Source: Massilia violaceinigra
Lineage (GTDB): Bacteria > Pseudomonadota > Gammaproteobacteria > Burkholderiales > Burkholderiaceae_D
Assembly (NCBI RefSeq): GCF_002752675.1
Contig: NZ_CP024608.1
Coordinates: 1,116,001 to 1,180,000, forward strand
Length of the DNA stretch: 64,000 nucleotides
Reading direction: 5' to 3'
Shown: positions 9,659-18,784 of the stretch, one piece after another
How positions within the stretch are numbered: the stretch's first letter is position 1
Layout of the letters: every line of letters starts with the position of its first letter
Translations under genes and position numbers: made by a program
Notes under the pieces: generated by a model
Told to the model about the DNA's origin: nothing
What the model saw: the letters and a program-made list of their open reading frames with translations, nothing else
The model's database searches: none

Positions 9659-9681
9659 TACGCCAAGTGCTCCCCGCACTC

Positions 9682-9760
9682 CCGTCGCCCCCGCGCAGGC
9701 GGGGGCCCAAGTTCGTACCGTATCGACGAACTTGGGTCCCCGCCTTCGCGGGGACGACGG
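9682..9760. repeat. Dispersed-type palindromic repeat
   Basis: Two 34-base arms, 9682-9715 and 9727-9760, form an imperfect inverted repeat (about 31 of 34 positions pair) around an 11-base loop. The core is GCGCAGGCGGGGG on one side and CCCCGCCTTCGCGGGG on the other. Similar GC-rich arms occur at 36411-36478. This is the look of a REP/BIME-type element placed between two genes of one transcript, and it could act as a weak processing or attenuation site. Confidence 0.6.
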
Positions 9761-9813
9761 CTCAAGCGGCAGCGGGGATACGCAATCAGTAATCTGGAAA
9801 ACAAAGGAAAGCC

Positions 9814-12210
9814 ATGACCAATTTCATCATTAAAAAAGTCGCCGTGCTCGGCGCTGGCGTGATGGGTGCGCAGATCGCTGCCCACTGCGTCAACGCCAAG
9901 GTACCGGTCGTCCTGTTCGATCTGCCTGCAAAAGAAGGCAACAAGAACGGCATCGTCCAGCGCGCCATCGACAACCTGAAAAAACTCAGCCCTGCGCCAC
10001 TCGGCAACAAGGACGACGCAGCCCTGATCGAAATCGCCAACTACGAAGACAACCTCGAGCTGCTGGCCGGCTGCGACCTGATCATCGAAGCGATCGCCGA
10101 GCGCATGGACTGGAAGCACGACCTGTACAAGAAGGTCGCTCCGCACATCGCGCCAAACGCGATCTTCGCCTCGAACACCTCGGGCCTGTCGATCACCACG
10201 CTGTCCGACGGCTTCGACGCCGAACTGAAAGCACGCTTCTGCGGCGTTCACTTCTTCAACCCGCCGCGCTACATGCACCTGGTCGAAATCATTCCGACCG
10301 AGTCGACCAAGCCTGAAATCGTCGACCAGCTCGAAGGCTTCCTGACCACCACCCTGGGCAAGGGCGTCGTGCGCGCCAAGGACACCCCGAACTTCATCGC
10401 CAACCGCGTCGGTATCTTCGGCATGCTGGCGATCATCCACGAAGCCGAACAATTCGGCCTGACCGTGGACGTGGTCGACGACCTGACCGGCGCCAAGCTC
10501 GGTCGCGCCAAGTCGGGTACCTTCCGTACCGCCGACGTGGTCGGCCTGGACACGATGGGCCATGTGATCAAGACCATGCAGGACAACCTGGCCGACGATC
10601 CATTCTTCGCCGTCTACAAAACCCCCGACGTGCTGGCCAAGCTGGTCGCCGCGGGTGCGCTCGGCCAGAAAGCCGGCGCCGGTTTCTACAAAAAGGTCGG
10701 CAAGGACATCCAGCGTCTCGACTTCGCTACCGGTGACTACGTCGCCGGCGGCGGCAAGGCAGCCGACATCGTGGCCCGCATCCTGAAAGAAAAGGATCCG
10801 GTCAAGAAGATGAAAGCGCTGCGCGAATCGACCAACCCGCAAGGCCAGTTCCTGTGGGCGATCTTCCGCGACGCCTTCCACTACATCGCCGTGCATCTGG
10901 GTTCGATCGCCGACAACGCGCGCGACGTCGACTTCGCCATGCGCTGGGGCTTCGGCTGGAACGTCGGTCCTTTCGAGACATGGCAGGCGTCGGGCTGGAC
11001 CCAGATCGCCAACTGGGTCAAGGAAGACATCGACGCCGGCAAGGCACTGTGCGCGGCTCCATTGCCGGCATGGGTCTTCGAAGGCCAGGTTGCGGAGAAG
11101 GGCGTGCACACCGCTGAAGGTTCGTTCTCGGCGTCCAAGAACGCCTACGTGCCGCGTTCCACGCTGGCCGTGTACGAGCGCCAGCCGTTCCGCGCACCGG
11201 TGCTGGGCGCCGGCGCTGCCGACGGCAAGACCGCCGGCGTGACCTTCCACGAAGACGACTCGGTGCGCATCTGGCACCAGAACGACGACGTGCTGATCAT
11301 CTCGCTCAAGACCAAGATGCACGTCATCGGCGAAGGCGTGATCAACGGCCTGAAAATGGCGCAAGCCGAAGCCGAGAAAAACTTCAAGGGCCTGGTCATC
11401 TGGAATACCGACGCAGCCGAAGGCGGTGCCTTCTCGGCCGGCGCCGACCTGCAATCGGCACTGCCATTATTCATGCAAGGCGGCGCCAAGGCCATGGAGC
11501 CAGGTATCGCGCTGCTGCAGGATACCTTCATGGCGATGAAGTATTCGAACGTACCGGTCATCGCCGCGGTGGCGGGCCTGGCGCTGGGCGGCGGCTGCGA
11601 AATGGCGCTGCACGCATCGAAGCGCGTGGCTTCGATCGAATCGTACATCGGCCTCGTTGAAGTGGGCGTTGGCCTGATTCCCGCCGGCGGCGGCCTGAAG
11701 GAAGCGGCTGCTCGCGCTTCGAATGAAGCCAAGGGTTCGGACATCCTGCATTTCCTGAAAACGGGCTTCACCAATGCCGCTACCGCCAACGTGTCGAAAT
11801 CGGCGCTGGAAGCGAAAGCGATGGGCTACCTTAAAGAGGACGACGTCATCGTCTTCAACCCGTACGAACTGCTGCACGTGGCGAAAGTCGAAGCGCGCGC
11901 GATGTTCGACGCCGGCTACCGTCCTCCGATGAAGAAGACGATCACCGCGACGGGCCGCTACGGCTGGGCGACCATCCGTGCGCAACTGGTCAACATGCGC
12001 GACGGCGGCTTCATCTCCGCCCACGACTACAAGCTGGGCGACATGATCGCCGAGATCGTGACCGGCGGCGACATCGACCAGGGCAGCCAGTTGAGCGAGC
12101 AGTGGTTCCTCGACATGGAGCGCAAGGCATTCCTCGAACTGCTGAATCATCCGAAATCCCAGGAACGGATCATGGGCATGATGCAAACCGGTAAACCGGT
12201 ACGCAACTGA
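9814..12210 (+). CDS. 3-hydroxyacyl-CoA dehydrogenase / enoyl-CoA hydratase fusion
   Basis: 798 residues. The dehydrogenase comes first: NAD fold VAVLGAGVMGAQIAAHCVNA at residue 9 on, SNTSGLSITTL, and HFFNPPRYMHLVEIIPTE. A crotonase domain lies at about residues 490-700 with SAGADLQSA and VAGLALGGGCEMALHASKRV. The order is reversed compared with E. coli FadB, where the hydratase is N-terminal. It supplies steps two and three of beta-oxidation, between the acyl-CoA dehydrogenase and thiolase genes. The gene name fadB is often used for this form, but the architecture differs, so I leave it unnamed. Confidence 0.93.
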   Translation: MTNFIIKKVAVLGAGVMGAQIAAHCVNAKVPVVLFDLPAKEGNKNGIVQRAIDNLKKLSPAPLGNKDDAALIEIANYEDNLELLAGCDLIIEAIAERMDWKHDLYKKVAPHIAPNAIFASNTSGLSITTLSDGFDAELKARFCGVHFFNPPRYMHLVEIIPTESTKPEIVDQLEGFLTTTLGKGVVRAKDTPNFIANRVGIFGMLAIIHEAEQFGLTVDVVDDLTGAKLGRAKSGTFRTADVVGLDTMGHVIKTMQDNLADDPFFAVYKTPDVLAKLVAAGALGQKAGAGFYKKVGKDIQRLDFATGDYVAGGGKAADIVARILKEKDPVKKMKALRESTNPQGQFLWAIFRDAFHYIAVHLGSIADNARDVDFAMRWGFGWNVGPFETWQASGWTQIANWVKEDIDAGKALCAAPLPAWVFEGQVAEKGVHTAEGSFSASKNAYVPRSTLAVYERQPFRAPVLGAGAADGKTAGVTFHEDDSVRIWHQNDDVLIISLKTKMHVIGEGVINGLKMAQAEAEKNFKGLVIWNTDAAEGGAFSAGADLQSALPLFMQGGAKAMEPGIALLQDTFMAMKYSNVPVIAAVAGLALGGGCEMALHASKRVASIESYIGLVEVGVGLIPAGGGLKEAAARASNEAKGSDILHFLKTGFTNAATANVSKSALEAKAMGYLKEDDVIVFNPYELLHVAKVEARAMFDAGYRPPMKKTITATGRYGWATIRAQLVNMRDGGFISAHDYKLGDMIAEIVTGGDIDQGSQLSEQWFLDMERKAFLELLNHPKSQERIMGMMQTGKPVRN

Positions 12211-12271
12211 TCGACCGGCAATGTCGATCCTGACCCTGGCGTTCAAATTTCTACTGCGAGTGAGGCCAAGC

Positions 12272-12718
12272 ATGGTGTATGACCGTATCAAGCAGCAAAT
12301 GATGGACACGCTGCCGTTTGTGCGGCTGCTGGGAATCCGGATCGACGCAATCGGCAATGGCACCTCCGAGGTGTCGATGCCGGCCGACCCGAAACTGAAC
12401 AATCACCTCGGCACGCAGCACGCCGGGGCGCTGTTCACCCTGGCCGAAACGGCTTCCGGCGCGGCCATGGCCGGCGCGTTCGCCGACCTGATTCTGGGTC
12501 TGCGTCCGGTGGCCAAGGAGTCGCGTATCCAGTACCAGAAAGTGGCCAAGGGCGCGACGCGCGCCAGCGGCCGCGTTCCGGGCGATATCGCGGCGCTCAA
12601 GGCTGCCTTGAGCACGGACGGCAAGGTGGCGTTCCCGGTGGAAGTCGACGTATTCGACGAACACGGCACGCTGGCGGCGCAGGTGCAGGTCGACTGGTAT
12701 TTGTCCGAAAAACGGTGA
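12272..12718 (+). CDS. Hotdog-fold acyl-CoA thioesterase-like protein (DUF4442/YiiD type)
   Basis: 148 residues from the ATG at 12272, which has GAGG eight bases upstream; an in-frame ATG at 12221 would add 17 residues but has no ribosome site. The hotdog core is visible as NNHLGTQHAGALFTLAETAS followed by GAAMAGAF. Family members hydrolyse acyl-CoA or are predicted to. Its place inside the fatty-acid run, between the dehydrogenase/hydratase and the thiolase, suggests release of stalled acyl-CoA. Specific substrate unknown. Confidence 0.8.
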   Translation: MVYDRIKQQMMDTLPFVRLLGIRIDAIGNGTSEVSMPADPKLNNHLGTQHAGALFTLAETASGAAMAGAFADLILGLRPVAKESRIQYQKVAKGATRASGRVPGDIAALKAALSTDGKVAFPVEVDVFDEHGTLAAQVQVDWYLSEKR

Positions 12719-12761
12719 ATCAGCATCCCATTTCGAACCACAGAATTTTTGAGAGAACACT

Positions 12762-13958
12762 ATGAGCAAACAACTTCAAGACGCATACATCGTCTCCGCT
12801 ACCCGCACCCCGATCGGCAAGGCGCCGCGCGGCATGTTCAAGTCCATGCGCCCGGACGACCTGCTGGTGCGCGCGATCCAGTCCGCGATGGCGCAAGCGC
12901 CCGGCCTCGATCCTGCGCTGATCAACGACGCCATCATCGGCTGCTCGTTCCCGGAAGCCGAACAAGGTTTTAACATCGCCCGCATGTCGGTGCTGCTGGC
13001 CGGCCTGCCGAAAACCGTCGGCGGCGTCACCGTCAACCGTTACTGCGCATCCGGCATCACCGCCATCGCCATGGCCGCCGACCGCATCCGCGTCGGCGAA
13101 GCCGATGTGATGATCGCTGGCGGCGTCGAATCGATGTCGATGGTACCGATGATGGGCCACCACCCATCGATGAACATGAATATGTTCACCGACGAAAACG
13201 TCGGCATGGCATACGGCATGGGCCTGACCGCGGAAAACGTGGCCAAGCAGTGGAAAGTGACGCGCGAGCAGCAGGATGCATTCTCGGTCGAGTCGCACCG
13301 CCGCGCCATCGCCGCGCAGCAGGCTGGTTTCTTCAAGGACGAGACCACCCCGGTCGAAATCATCACCCGCACGCCTAACCTGGCAACCGGCCAGGTCGAC
13401 ATCAAGACCCGCACGGTCGATACCGATGAAGGCGCACGCGCCGATTCGACCATCGAATCGCTCGGCAAACTGAAGCCGGTCTTCGCGGCCAAAGGCACCG
13501 TCACCGCGGCCAACAGCTCGCAGATGTCCGACGGCGCCGGCGCGCTGCTGATCGTCAGCGAAAAAATCCTGCGCGAGCATAACCTGACCCCGCTGGCGAA
13601 GTTCTCCTCGTTCGCGGTGCGCGGCGTGCCGCCTGAAATCATGGGCATCGGCCCGAAAGTGGCGATTCCAGCGGCATGCGCCGCCGCCGGCATCACCCAG
13701 GACCAGCTGGACTGGATCGAACTGAACGAAGCGTTCGCCGCACAGGCGCTGGCGGTCATGGGCGACCTGGGTCTGGACCCGTCCAAGGTCAACCCGATGG
13801 GTGGCGCGATTGCGCTGGGCCATCCGCTGGGCGCGACCGGTGCGATCCGCGCCGCGACCGTGATCCACGCGCTGCGCCGCAATAACCTCAAGTACGGCAT
13901 GGTCACGATGTGCGTCGGTACCGGCATGGGCGCGGCAGGCATTTTCGAACGCGTATAA
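12762..13958 (+). CDS. fadA: Acetyl-CoA C-acyltransferase (3-ketoacyl-CoA thiolase)
   Basis: 398-residue thiolase, last enzyme of the beta-oxidation spiral. The nucleophilic cysteine is in NRYCASGITAIAMAADRI, followed by GGVESMSMVPMMG. The C-terminal NEAFAAQ, GGAIALGHPLGATGAIR and MCVGTGMGAAGIFE carry the active-site His and Cys. GAGAGAA precedes the ATG. A clear rho-independent terminator follows within 60 bases, ending the transcript that starts at or before 7868. Confidence 0.93.
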   Translation: MSKQLQDAYIVSATRTPIGKAPRGMFKSMRPDDLLVRAIQSAMAQAPGLDPALINDAIIGCSFPEAEQGFNIARMSVLLAGLPKTVGGVTVNRYCASGITAIAMAADRIRVGEADVMIAGGVESMSMVPMMGHHPSMNMNMFTDENVGMAYGMGLTAENVAKQWKVTREQQDAFSVESHRRAIAAQQAGFFKDETTPVEIITRTPNLATGQVDIKTRTVDTDEGARADSTIESLGKLKPVFAAKGTVTAANSSQMSDGAGALLIVSEKILREHNLTPLAKFSSFAVRGVPPEIMGIGPKVAIPAACAAAGITQDQLDWIELNEAFAAQALAVMGDLGLDPSKVNPMGGAIALGHPLGATGAIRAATVIHALRRNNLKYGMVTMCVGTGMGAAGIFERV

Positions 13959-13980
13959 GCGTCGGTTAAAATAATGTCAT

Positions 13981-14014
13981 CAAGGGCGCTGCGGTTTAAC
14001 CTCGGCGCCCTTTT
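13981..14014 (+). terminator. Rho-independent terminator after the thiolase gene
   Basis: The arms AAGGGCGC (13982-13989) and GCGCCCTT (14005-14012) pair and run into a short T-tract (CCCTTTTC). It lies 23 bases after the thiolase stop and just before the next gene's ribosome site, so the following hydratase/isomerase gene is probably transcribed separately or by read-through. Confidence 0.75.
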
Positions 14015-14031
14015 CACTTTTTGGAGAATAC

Positions 14032-14811
14032 ATGGATATTTTGACGAGCAAGGCCGACGGCATCCTGACGATCGAATTTAACCGCATCGAACGCAAGAAC
14101 GCGATCACCGGCGTGATGTACCAGGCCATGGCCGATGCCCTGGTCGACGCCGAGAGCGACGACGCGGTGCGCGCCATTCTCATCGCCGGCAAACCCGAGA
14201 TTTTCACTGCCGGGAACGACCTGGACGACTTCATGAAGAACTCCAAACCGGTCGAAGGCGTGCCGCCCGAAATGCGCCCGGTATTCCAGTTCATGCGCGC
14301 TCTCTCCGGCAGCAGCAAGCCGGTGGTGGCGGCGGTGTCCGGCGCGGCGGTCGGCATCGGCACCACGCTGCTGATGCACTGCGACCTGGTCTACGCGGCC
14401 GACAATGCGAAGTTCTCGATGCCGTTCTCGCAGCTGGGACTGTGCCCTGAATTCGCATCGAGCCTGCTGCTGCCGCAATTGGCGGGGTTCCCACGCGCGG
14501 CCGAAAAGCTGTTGCTCGGCGAAGCGTTCCTGGCGCAGGAAGCCTACGACATGGGCCTGGTATCGAAGGTGCTGCCGCTGGAAGAACTGCGTCCGTACGC
14601 GCAGCGCCAGGCGGCCAAGCTGGTGGCGCTGCCAGCGGCCTCGATCCGCGCAACCAAGTCGCTGATGAAGCGCTCGCGCACTGCGGCCATCAACGAGACC
14701 ATGGGCGCCGAAAACGCCTTGTTCGGCGCGATGCTGCTGGCGCCTGAAGCGAAGGAAGCGTTCACCGCGTTTTTCGAAAAGCGCAAGCCGGATTTTTCCA
14801 AGTTTGCCTGA
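14032..14811 (+). CDS. Enoyl-CoA hydratase/isomerase family protein
   Basis: 259-residue crotonase. GGAGAATAC precedes the ATG. The oxyanion-hole region reads AAVSGAAVGIGTTLLMHCDL and the second catalytic position is FSQLGLCPEFASSLLLP. The first Glu of true hydratases is absent (GIGTTLL instead of GGGxEL), while the PEFASS segment resembles delta3,delta2-enoyl-CoA isomerases. An isomerase role, handling unsaturated fatty acids, is therefore more likely than hydration. It follows the beta-oxidation run after a terminator. Confidence 0.85.
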   Translation: MDILTSKADGILTIEFNRIERKNAITGVMYQAMADALVDAESDDAVRAILIAGKPEIFTAGNDLDDFMKNSKPVEGVPPEMRPVFQFMRALSGSSKPVVAAVSGAAVGIGTTLLMHCDLVYAADNAKFSMPFSQLGLCPEFASSLLLPQLAGFPRAAEKLLLGEAFLAQEAYDMGLVSKVLPLEELRPYAQRQAAKLVALPAASIRATKSLMKRSRTAAINETMGAENALFGAMLLAPEAKEAFTAFFEKRKPDFSKFA

Positions 14812-15015
14812 ACCGGAAGCGGCGCACAGCGTGCCGACACGTAAAGGCCGGATCCGGCCGATGATCAGGAGTTGGTCGATCTGGGTTCCAGCGACCAACT
14901 GGTGTGCCCAGCGAGCGCGTCGGCCCACAGTGCGATCAGGCTCGATAGCAAGGTACCGCCTATCATGCAAACTCCGGCTGATTTTATGCTAAAGTCGCCG
15001 TATTGGAGAAGCATC

Positions 15016-15198
15016 ATGAGCCACATCTTGCTCAACGAACAATCACTGCAATCTGAATCGCACGATTTAGAGCAGGATAAGTACCGCCGACAGGAACAGT
15101 CGCGTTGGCTCGTCACTGCTGGGCATCGCTCGCTTGAACAAAATTCCTTTATCCCCCAAGAAGTTGTAGAACGGTCAACATACACTTTTAAGGGATGA
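15016..15198 (+). CDS. Small protein coupled to a nucleotidyltransferase-like gene
   Basis: 60 residues from the ATG at 15016, with TTGGAGAA just upstream. It is polar with many Gln, Ser and Arg residues (LNEQSLQSESHDLEQDKYRR), and has no signal peptide or recognised domain. Its stop overlaps the next start as ATGA, so the two are translated together. The arrangement, a short upstream partner of a nucleotidyltransferase, is that of a toxin-antitoxin or AbiE-like pair. That role is inferred from arrangement only. The local GC content is clearly lower than in the flanking genes. Confidence 0.55.
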   Translation: MSHILLNEQSLQSESHDLEQDKYRRQEQSRWLVTAGHRSLEQNSFIPQEVVERSTYTFKG

Positions 15199-16003
15199 CT
15201 GAGCGCGAGCAGGTTGCAGTCACTCCAGCGTTAGTCGAGCTTGTTCTCGCAGCTGTCCAAAATAAAGGTGTGCTTGTAGGCGGGCAGGCCTTGTCGGTCT
15301 GGTTAGATGTATTCGGCCTTCGTTCCTACGCGACTTGCGCCCCAATAAGTATCGATGCGGACTTTCTTGGTGATCGCGACCTGGTCGAAGCAATCCATCA
15401 GAAGATACCCGGAAGCACAGCGAAACTCCAACTAAGGTCGGCGATTTCCAGGCTAATTGGCGTTGTCGAAATACCGATTACACCTGACAAGTTCATGTCA
15501 ATTGACGTCATTGAAAAGTCCCGCCGCTGAGTGTCCGGCACGTCTTTGAGCGCGCGATCGAGATGCGCCAAGACAGCGGTCAAACCTATCTCGTCCTCCA
15601 TCCGGTAGATCTGCTCACCAGCCGGGCTTATAATTTACGTACGTTCGAAAAGAAACAGACGGAGAATGGTGTAGAGCAGTTGCGGCTGTCATTGCAAGTT
15701 GTCAATGCTTACTTAACGTCCGCGCTAAGTGACCCCAGCAACCTACGGGCGGTACTGCGTATTATTGAGGAAATAGTTCGGCTGGCGAAGGGGCCCTGCG
15801 GGGCGGCAGCCAAGGCTTACGGAATCGATTTTCTAACGGCAATGCCGCTTGATCTCGTCGATAGCGCTGGATTCCAACGTACGCGCCGTGGCCAAATAGC
15901 GCTAGAGCTGGCTAAAGTGAAATGCCCCGGTTACTTAGTCGAAACCACACTTGCACAGGTCCCTGACGTTGATGAGTGCACAGGTTCTGACGAGTCCTTG
16001 TAA
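15195..16003 (+). pseudogene. Nucleotidyltransferase (AbiEii-like) gene with a single frameshift
   Basis: The first frame (15195-15530) gives VGGQALSVWLDVFG and PISIDADFLGDRDLVEAIHQ, the GG...S-x-D-x-D pattern of AbiEii-type nucleotidyltransferases. It then hits TGA at 15528-15530. The second frame, readable from about 15518, continues without interruption to 16003. A shift near GAAAAGTCC (15513-15521) joins them as SIDVIEK to PPLSVRHVFERAIEMRQ. Total length is 809 bases, one short of a whole number of codons, so a single deleted base, a programmed -1 slip at the four A bases, or a sequencing error all fit. Restored length would be 269 residues. Confidence 0.6.
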
Positions 16004-16066
16004 GGTGAACCAGGGCTAATTACCGCCTTCCAAGTTCGCCTGAGGCGCAAGCGGCGGTGTGGTAAT

Positions 16067-18703
16067 TCAGGCGAGGAGTTCCTCCCGGTCTTGCGCAGCC
16101 CCGTCGTCCCGCCAGTCGCGTGCGAGAACGGTGGCGACCTCGTAATCGTCGTGCTCCCGATGGCGATACATGTCGATACCAACCGCATTTGCCAACACCT
16201 GGCAGAAGGCGTGAAATTCGCGTACCAGCGATTCCGGCGCCGATGCCGGATAGACCTCGAACATGACCAGCCGGTCGCGTTCATCGATTGCCACCAACTG
16301 GCGCGCCAATACCCTTCCGGCGGCGTCGCGCGCATAGATGACCTGTTTGTTTGCATCGAGCAGGCAGGCCACCGCGGAATAGTCGAAGTACCCGCCCAGC
16401 CCGAGGCAACTGCCCACGTAGGTTCCAAGCATCAGGGTTTCGAGAGGATCCGTTTCGATCGCCAGACGGATGCCGTGCGTGCCTTCGCCTGTAGGTGCCG
16501 GCGCTTTCCCGCACCACAGGTCGGCGTTGATGCGTGGATGGCGCGCGAACCACGCGCGGTTGAGCGGATGGTCGAGATAGGCGTGCGTGCGACCCTGGCC
16601 GTGCTCCAGCAGGAAGCGCCGTAGTCCCTTGCGATTGTCATCCACGCCAGCGAGCAGGCGCACGGCATGGCTTGCCGCGCTCGATTGCCCGCGCAGATTG
16701 AAAGGCATGTCGATGCTGCGCCAGATATGCCATTCGAGCGCCGCCAACAAGACAGTCGGCAATCGCGCCAGACTCACCCGGCAGTGACGCGCGATCTGCT
16801 TGTCGGTGAGTGTGATTTCCCCTTCAATATGGTCGCGCAGGCGGCGCGGTACGGGGCTATTCAGGCCGACTTCGATGCAAAGCCGGTAAAGCGTGCGGCA
16901 CGCTTCATAGGGCTCGGCATGGTCCCAGTTGGTGGTGAACCACGCGGCATGCGATGTCTCCGACAGGAACTGGCGCCGCCGTTCGTATCGCAGGCATCCC
17001 AACAGCCGCGCGGTGCGCATCAACCGTATCGGCGACGTCGAAAAAAGCCGCAGCGTAAAAGCCGGCCAGCATTGGGTAAGACTGAACAGGCCGTATCGGA
17101 TCAAGCGGGCGTCATTGTCGCGACGGCAGGCGCGTTCGACCATCAGCCAGGTCTGCTCGCCGGTTGCGGCAAGCTGCCGCCAGCCCTCGACCGGCAAATT
17201 TCGCGCCATTGATGACAGCACGGCGTCGCCATCGGCCGTGGCTGAAAAGGGCGGGCGGCACAGCCGTTGCTGGAGCGGTAGCAGATACCGTACGCTCTCG
17301 CGCAAGCTGTCGACATCGTCCCAGCCGGATGCGTGGCTGCGTAACATGCGCACGTACTTTACCTGCCACGGGCCTGATAGCGCAATGAGGCCACGGTGCC
17401 ACTCGGGGAAAATCGCCGCATAGGCACGCCATCGCCTGGCGTTTTTCTCTTCGTCTTCTTCATCCGATTGGATGTCTTTGAATATCGCCATCCACTGATC
17501 GGCGGCATCCGTGCCAAGCTGTTCCCAGCAAGTTTCGCGCAGCACGTGGTCGAATCCAGGCAATTTGCCGCAGTTTTCCCAGGCGATCAATTCCCAGAAC
17601 TGTCCGTCCGTACCCACCGCACGGCTCATGCGGTCGATGTCCGCCATCGGAACATGCGCGCAATTCTTGTCGGTGAACAGGTAGGCACGCAGGGTGGATA
17701 TCCGATTCGCATCCGTGCACCGTTCGGCGAGGAGGCAGCCGCACAAGGTGTAGGCGGCACTGACCTGATGGCTCAGATTGGAGAGCAGGGCATTCACGTA
17801 GAGGTCGAAACGCTGTTCGTCCGCGCTTGCGGCGTCGAGCTCCATCAATTGGGTGACGCTTATTGCGTCGCATGGCAGCAGGCAGGCGCGCTGCGCGAGC
17901 ACTGCCCTGAGAAAGACGATCTGGCGCGTGGGTGGCAGATGCAGGGCCAGCATCGCCCACTTGTGCGCACCTGGGGCAAGCGCGCACAAACGGGCGGGAA
18001 GCACCAATTCCACGCCTTGCTGCGGGCTGCCGAGGCCCCGCCAGACATGGAGCCAGGCCAGCAGCGTGTGTGCTGGCGCCATCCGCAAGGACCATGCGAA
18101 GGCACGCCGGAATGCCTCTGGAAGCGCGGGCCACTGGGCCGCTTCGATGCCTGCGCCATGCGCGAGCAGTGCGCAAACCGTCGGTGCCTGATCCGGGCCG
18201 GGGAAATTCAATAAAGGGTGGCCGTGCGCGTCAAGGCAAGGCAGGTGCGCAAAATCATGGCGCGCGAAAAAGCCGTCAAGCAGGCGGTGGTCGGACAGCC
18301 ATGCGGATATATCGAGGATTGGTACCGGCTGCTTCGGCGGCTGGTATTTGGTGCCACGAAAAGCGCGCGGATGCGCCGCGGTGGCCGGCGGTCGCGCTGC
18401 CGGCGCCACGCGCTGCGGCATCGGCAATGGGGCATGGTCGCGTGTCCGCGTCAGCGTATGCCAGAATACGCGCCAGAACGCCGGCCACACCGGCACAAGT
18501 TCGCGTGCCGCGCACAGGCTTTGCCAGTCCGCCAGCAAAGTATCGCGCTGCGGATAGAGCGCGAGTGGCAGACGTGCCAACGGGACGCAGCTCAGTAGCG
18601 TGTCGATGCCGTCATCGGCCGTGTGGCTGACCCATGCGGTCAGACCATCGCTAGCGCGCTGCAGATGAATGAGGACGGCGCAGTTCATTGGTTGACAGCC
18701 CAT
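16067..18703 (-). CDS. Large protein of unknown function, C-terminus PcfJ-like
   Basis: 878 residues with no signal peptide. It is mostly helical, Trp/Arg/Leu-rich sequence without an assignable domain up to about residue 700. The C-terminal part, TLMLGTYVGSCLGLGGYFDY, then AVACLLDANKQVIYARDAAG and RVLARQLVAI, resembles the PcfJ-like pattern of a GNCVG segment followed by a strand pair on which a regulator or effector is displayed. The resemblance is from memory and weak. An acidic patch (SDEEDEEKN) lies near residue 415. It starts 81 bases after the lipase-chaperone-like gene on the same strand, so it may be the last gene of the sphingolipid cluster or a separate unit. Confidence 0.7.
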   Translation of the reverse strand: MGCQPMNCAVLIHLQRASDGLTAWVSHTADDGIDTLLSCVPLARLPLALYPQRDTLLADWQSLCAARELVPVWPAFWRVFWHTLTRTRDHAPLPMPQRVAPAARPPATAAHPRAFRGTKYQPPKQPVPILDISAWLSDHRLLDGFFARHDFAHLPCLDAHGHPLLNFPGPDQAPTVCALLAHGAGIEAAQWPALPEAFRRAFAWSLRMAPAHTLLAWLHVWRGLGSPQQGVELVLPARLCALAPGAHKWAMLALHLPPTRQIVFLRAVLAQRACLLPCDAISVTQLMELDAASADEQRFDLYVNALLSNLSHQVSAAYTLCGCLLAERCTDANRISTLRAYLFTDKNCAHVPMADIDRMSRAVGTDGQFWELIAWENCGKLPGFDHVLRETCWEQLGTDAADQWMAIFKDIQSDEEDEEKNARRWRAYAAIFPEWHRGLIALSGPWQVKYVRMLRSHASGWDDVDSLRESVRYLLPLQQRLCRPPFSATADGDAVLSSMARNLPVEGWRQLAATGEQTWLMVERACRRDNDARLIRYGLFSLTQCWPAFTLRLFSTSPIRLMRTARLLGCLRYERRRQFLSETSHAAWFTTNWDHAEPYEACRTLYRLCIEVGLNSPVPRRLRDHIEGEITLTDKQIARHCRVSLARLPTVLLAALEWHIWRSIDMPFNLRGQSSAASHAVRLLAGVDDNRKGLRRFLLEHGQGRTHAYLDHPLNRAWFARHPRINADLWCGKAPAPTGEGTHGIRLAIETDPLETLMLGTYVGSCLGLGGYFDYSAVACLLDANKQVIYARDAAGRVLARQLVAIDERDRLVMFEVYPASAPESLVREFHAFCQVLANAVGIDMYRHREHDDYEVATVLARDWRDDGAAQDREELLA

Positions 18704-18784
18704 GGATAAATCCGGTCACGATCGGTTGATGTGCTTGGTGCCGGATGTTATCAGGCTATTCGCGCGCAAGTACACCGCCGATTC

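Noticed and set aside
7718..9679. A 653-codon minus-strand open frame opposite the acyl-CoA dehydrogenase
   Set aside because: Same kind of codon-bias shadow; the composition is rich in Arg, Gln and His and no domain is seen.
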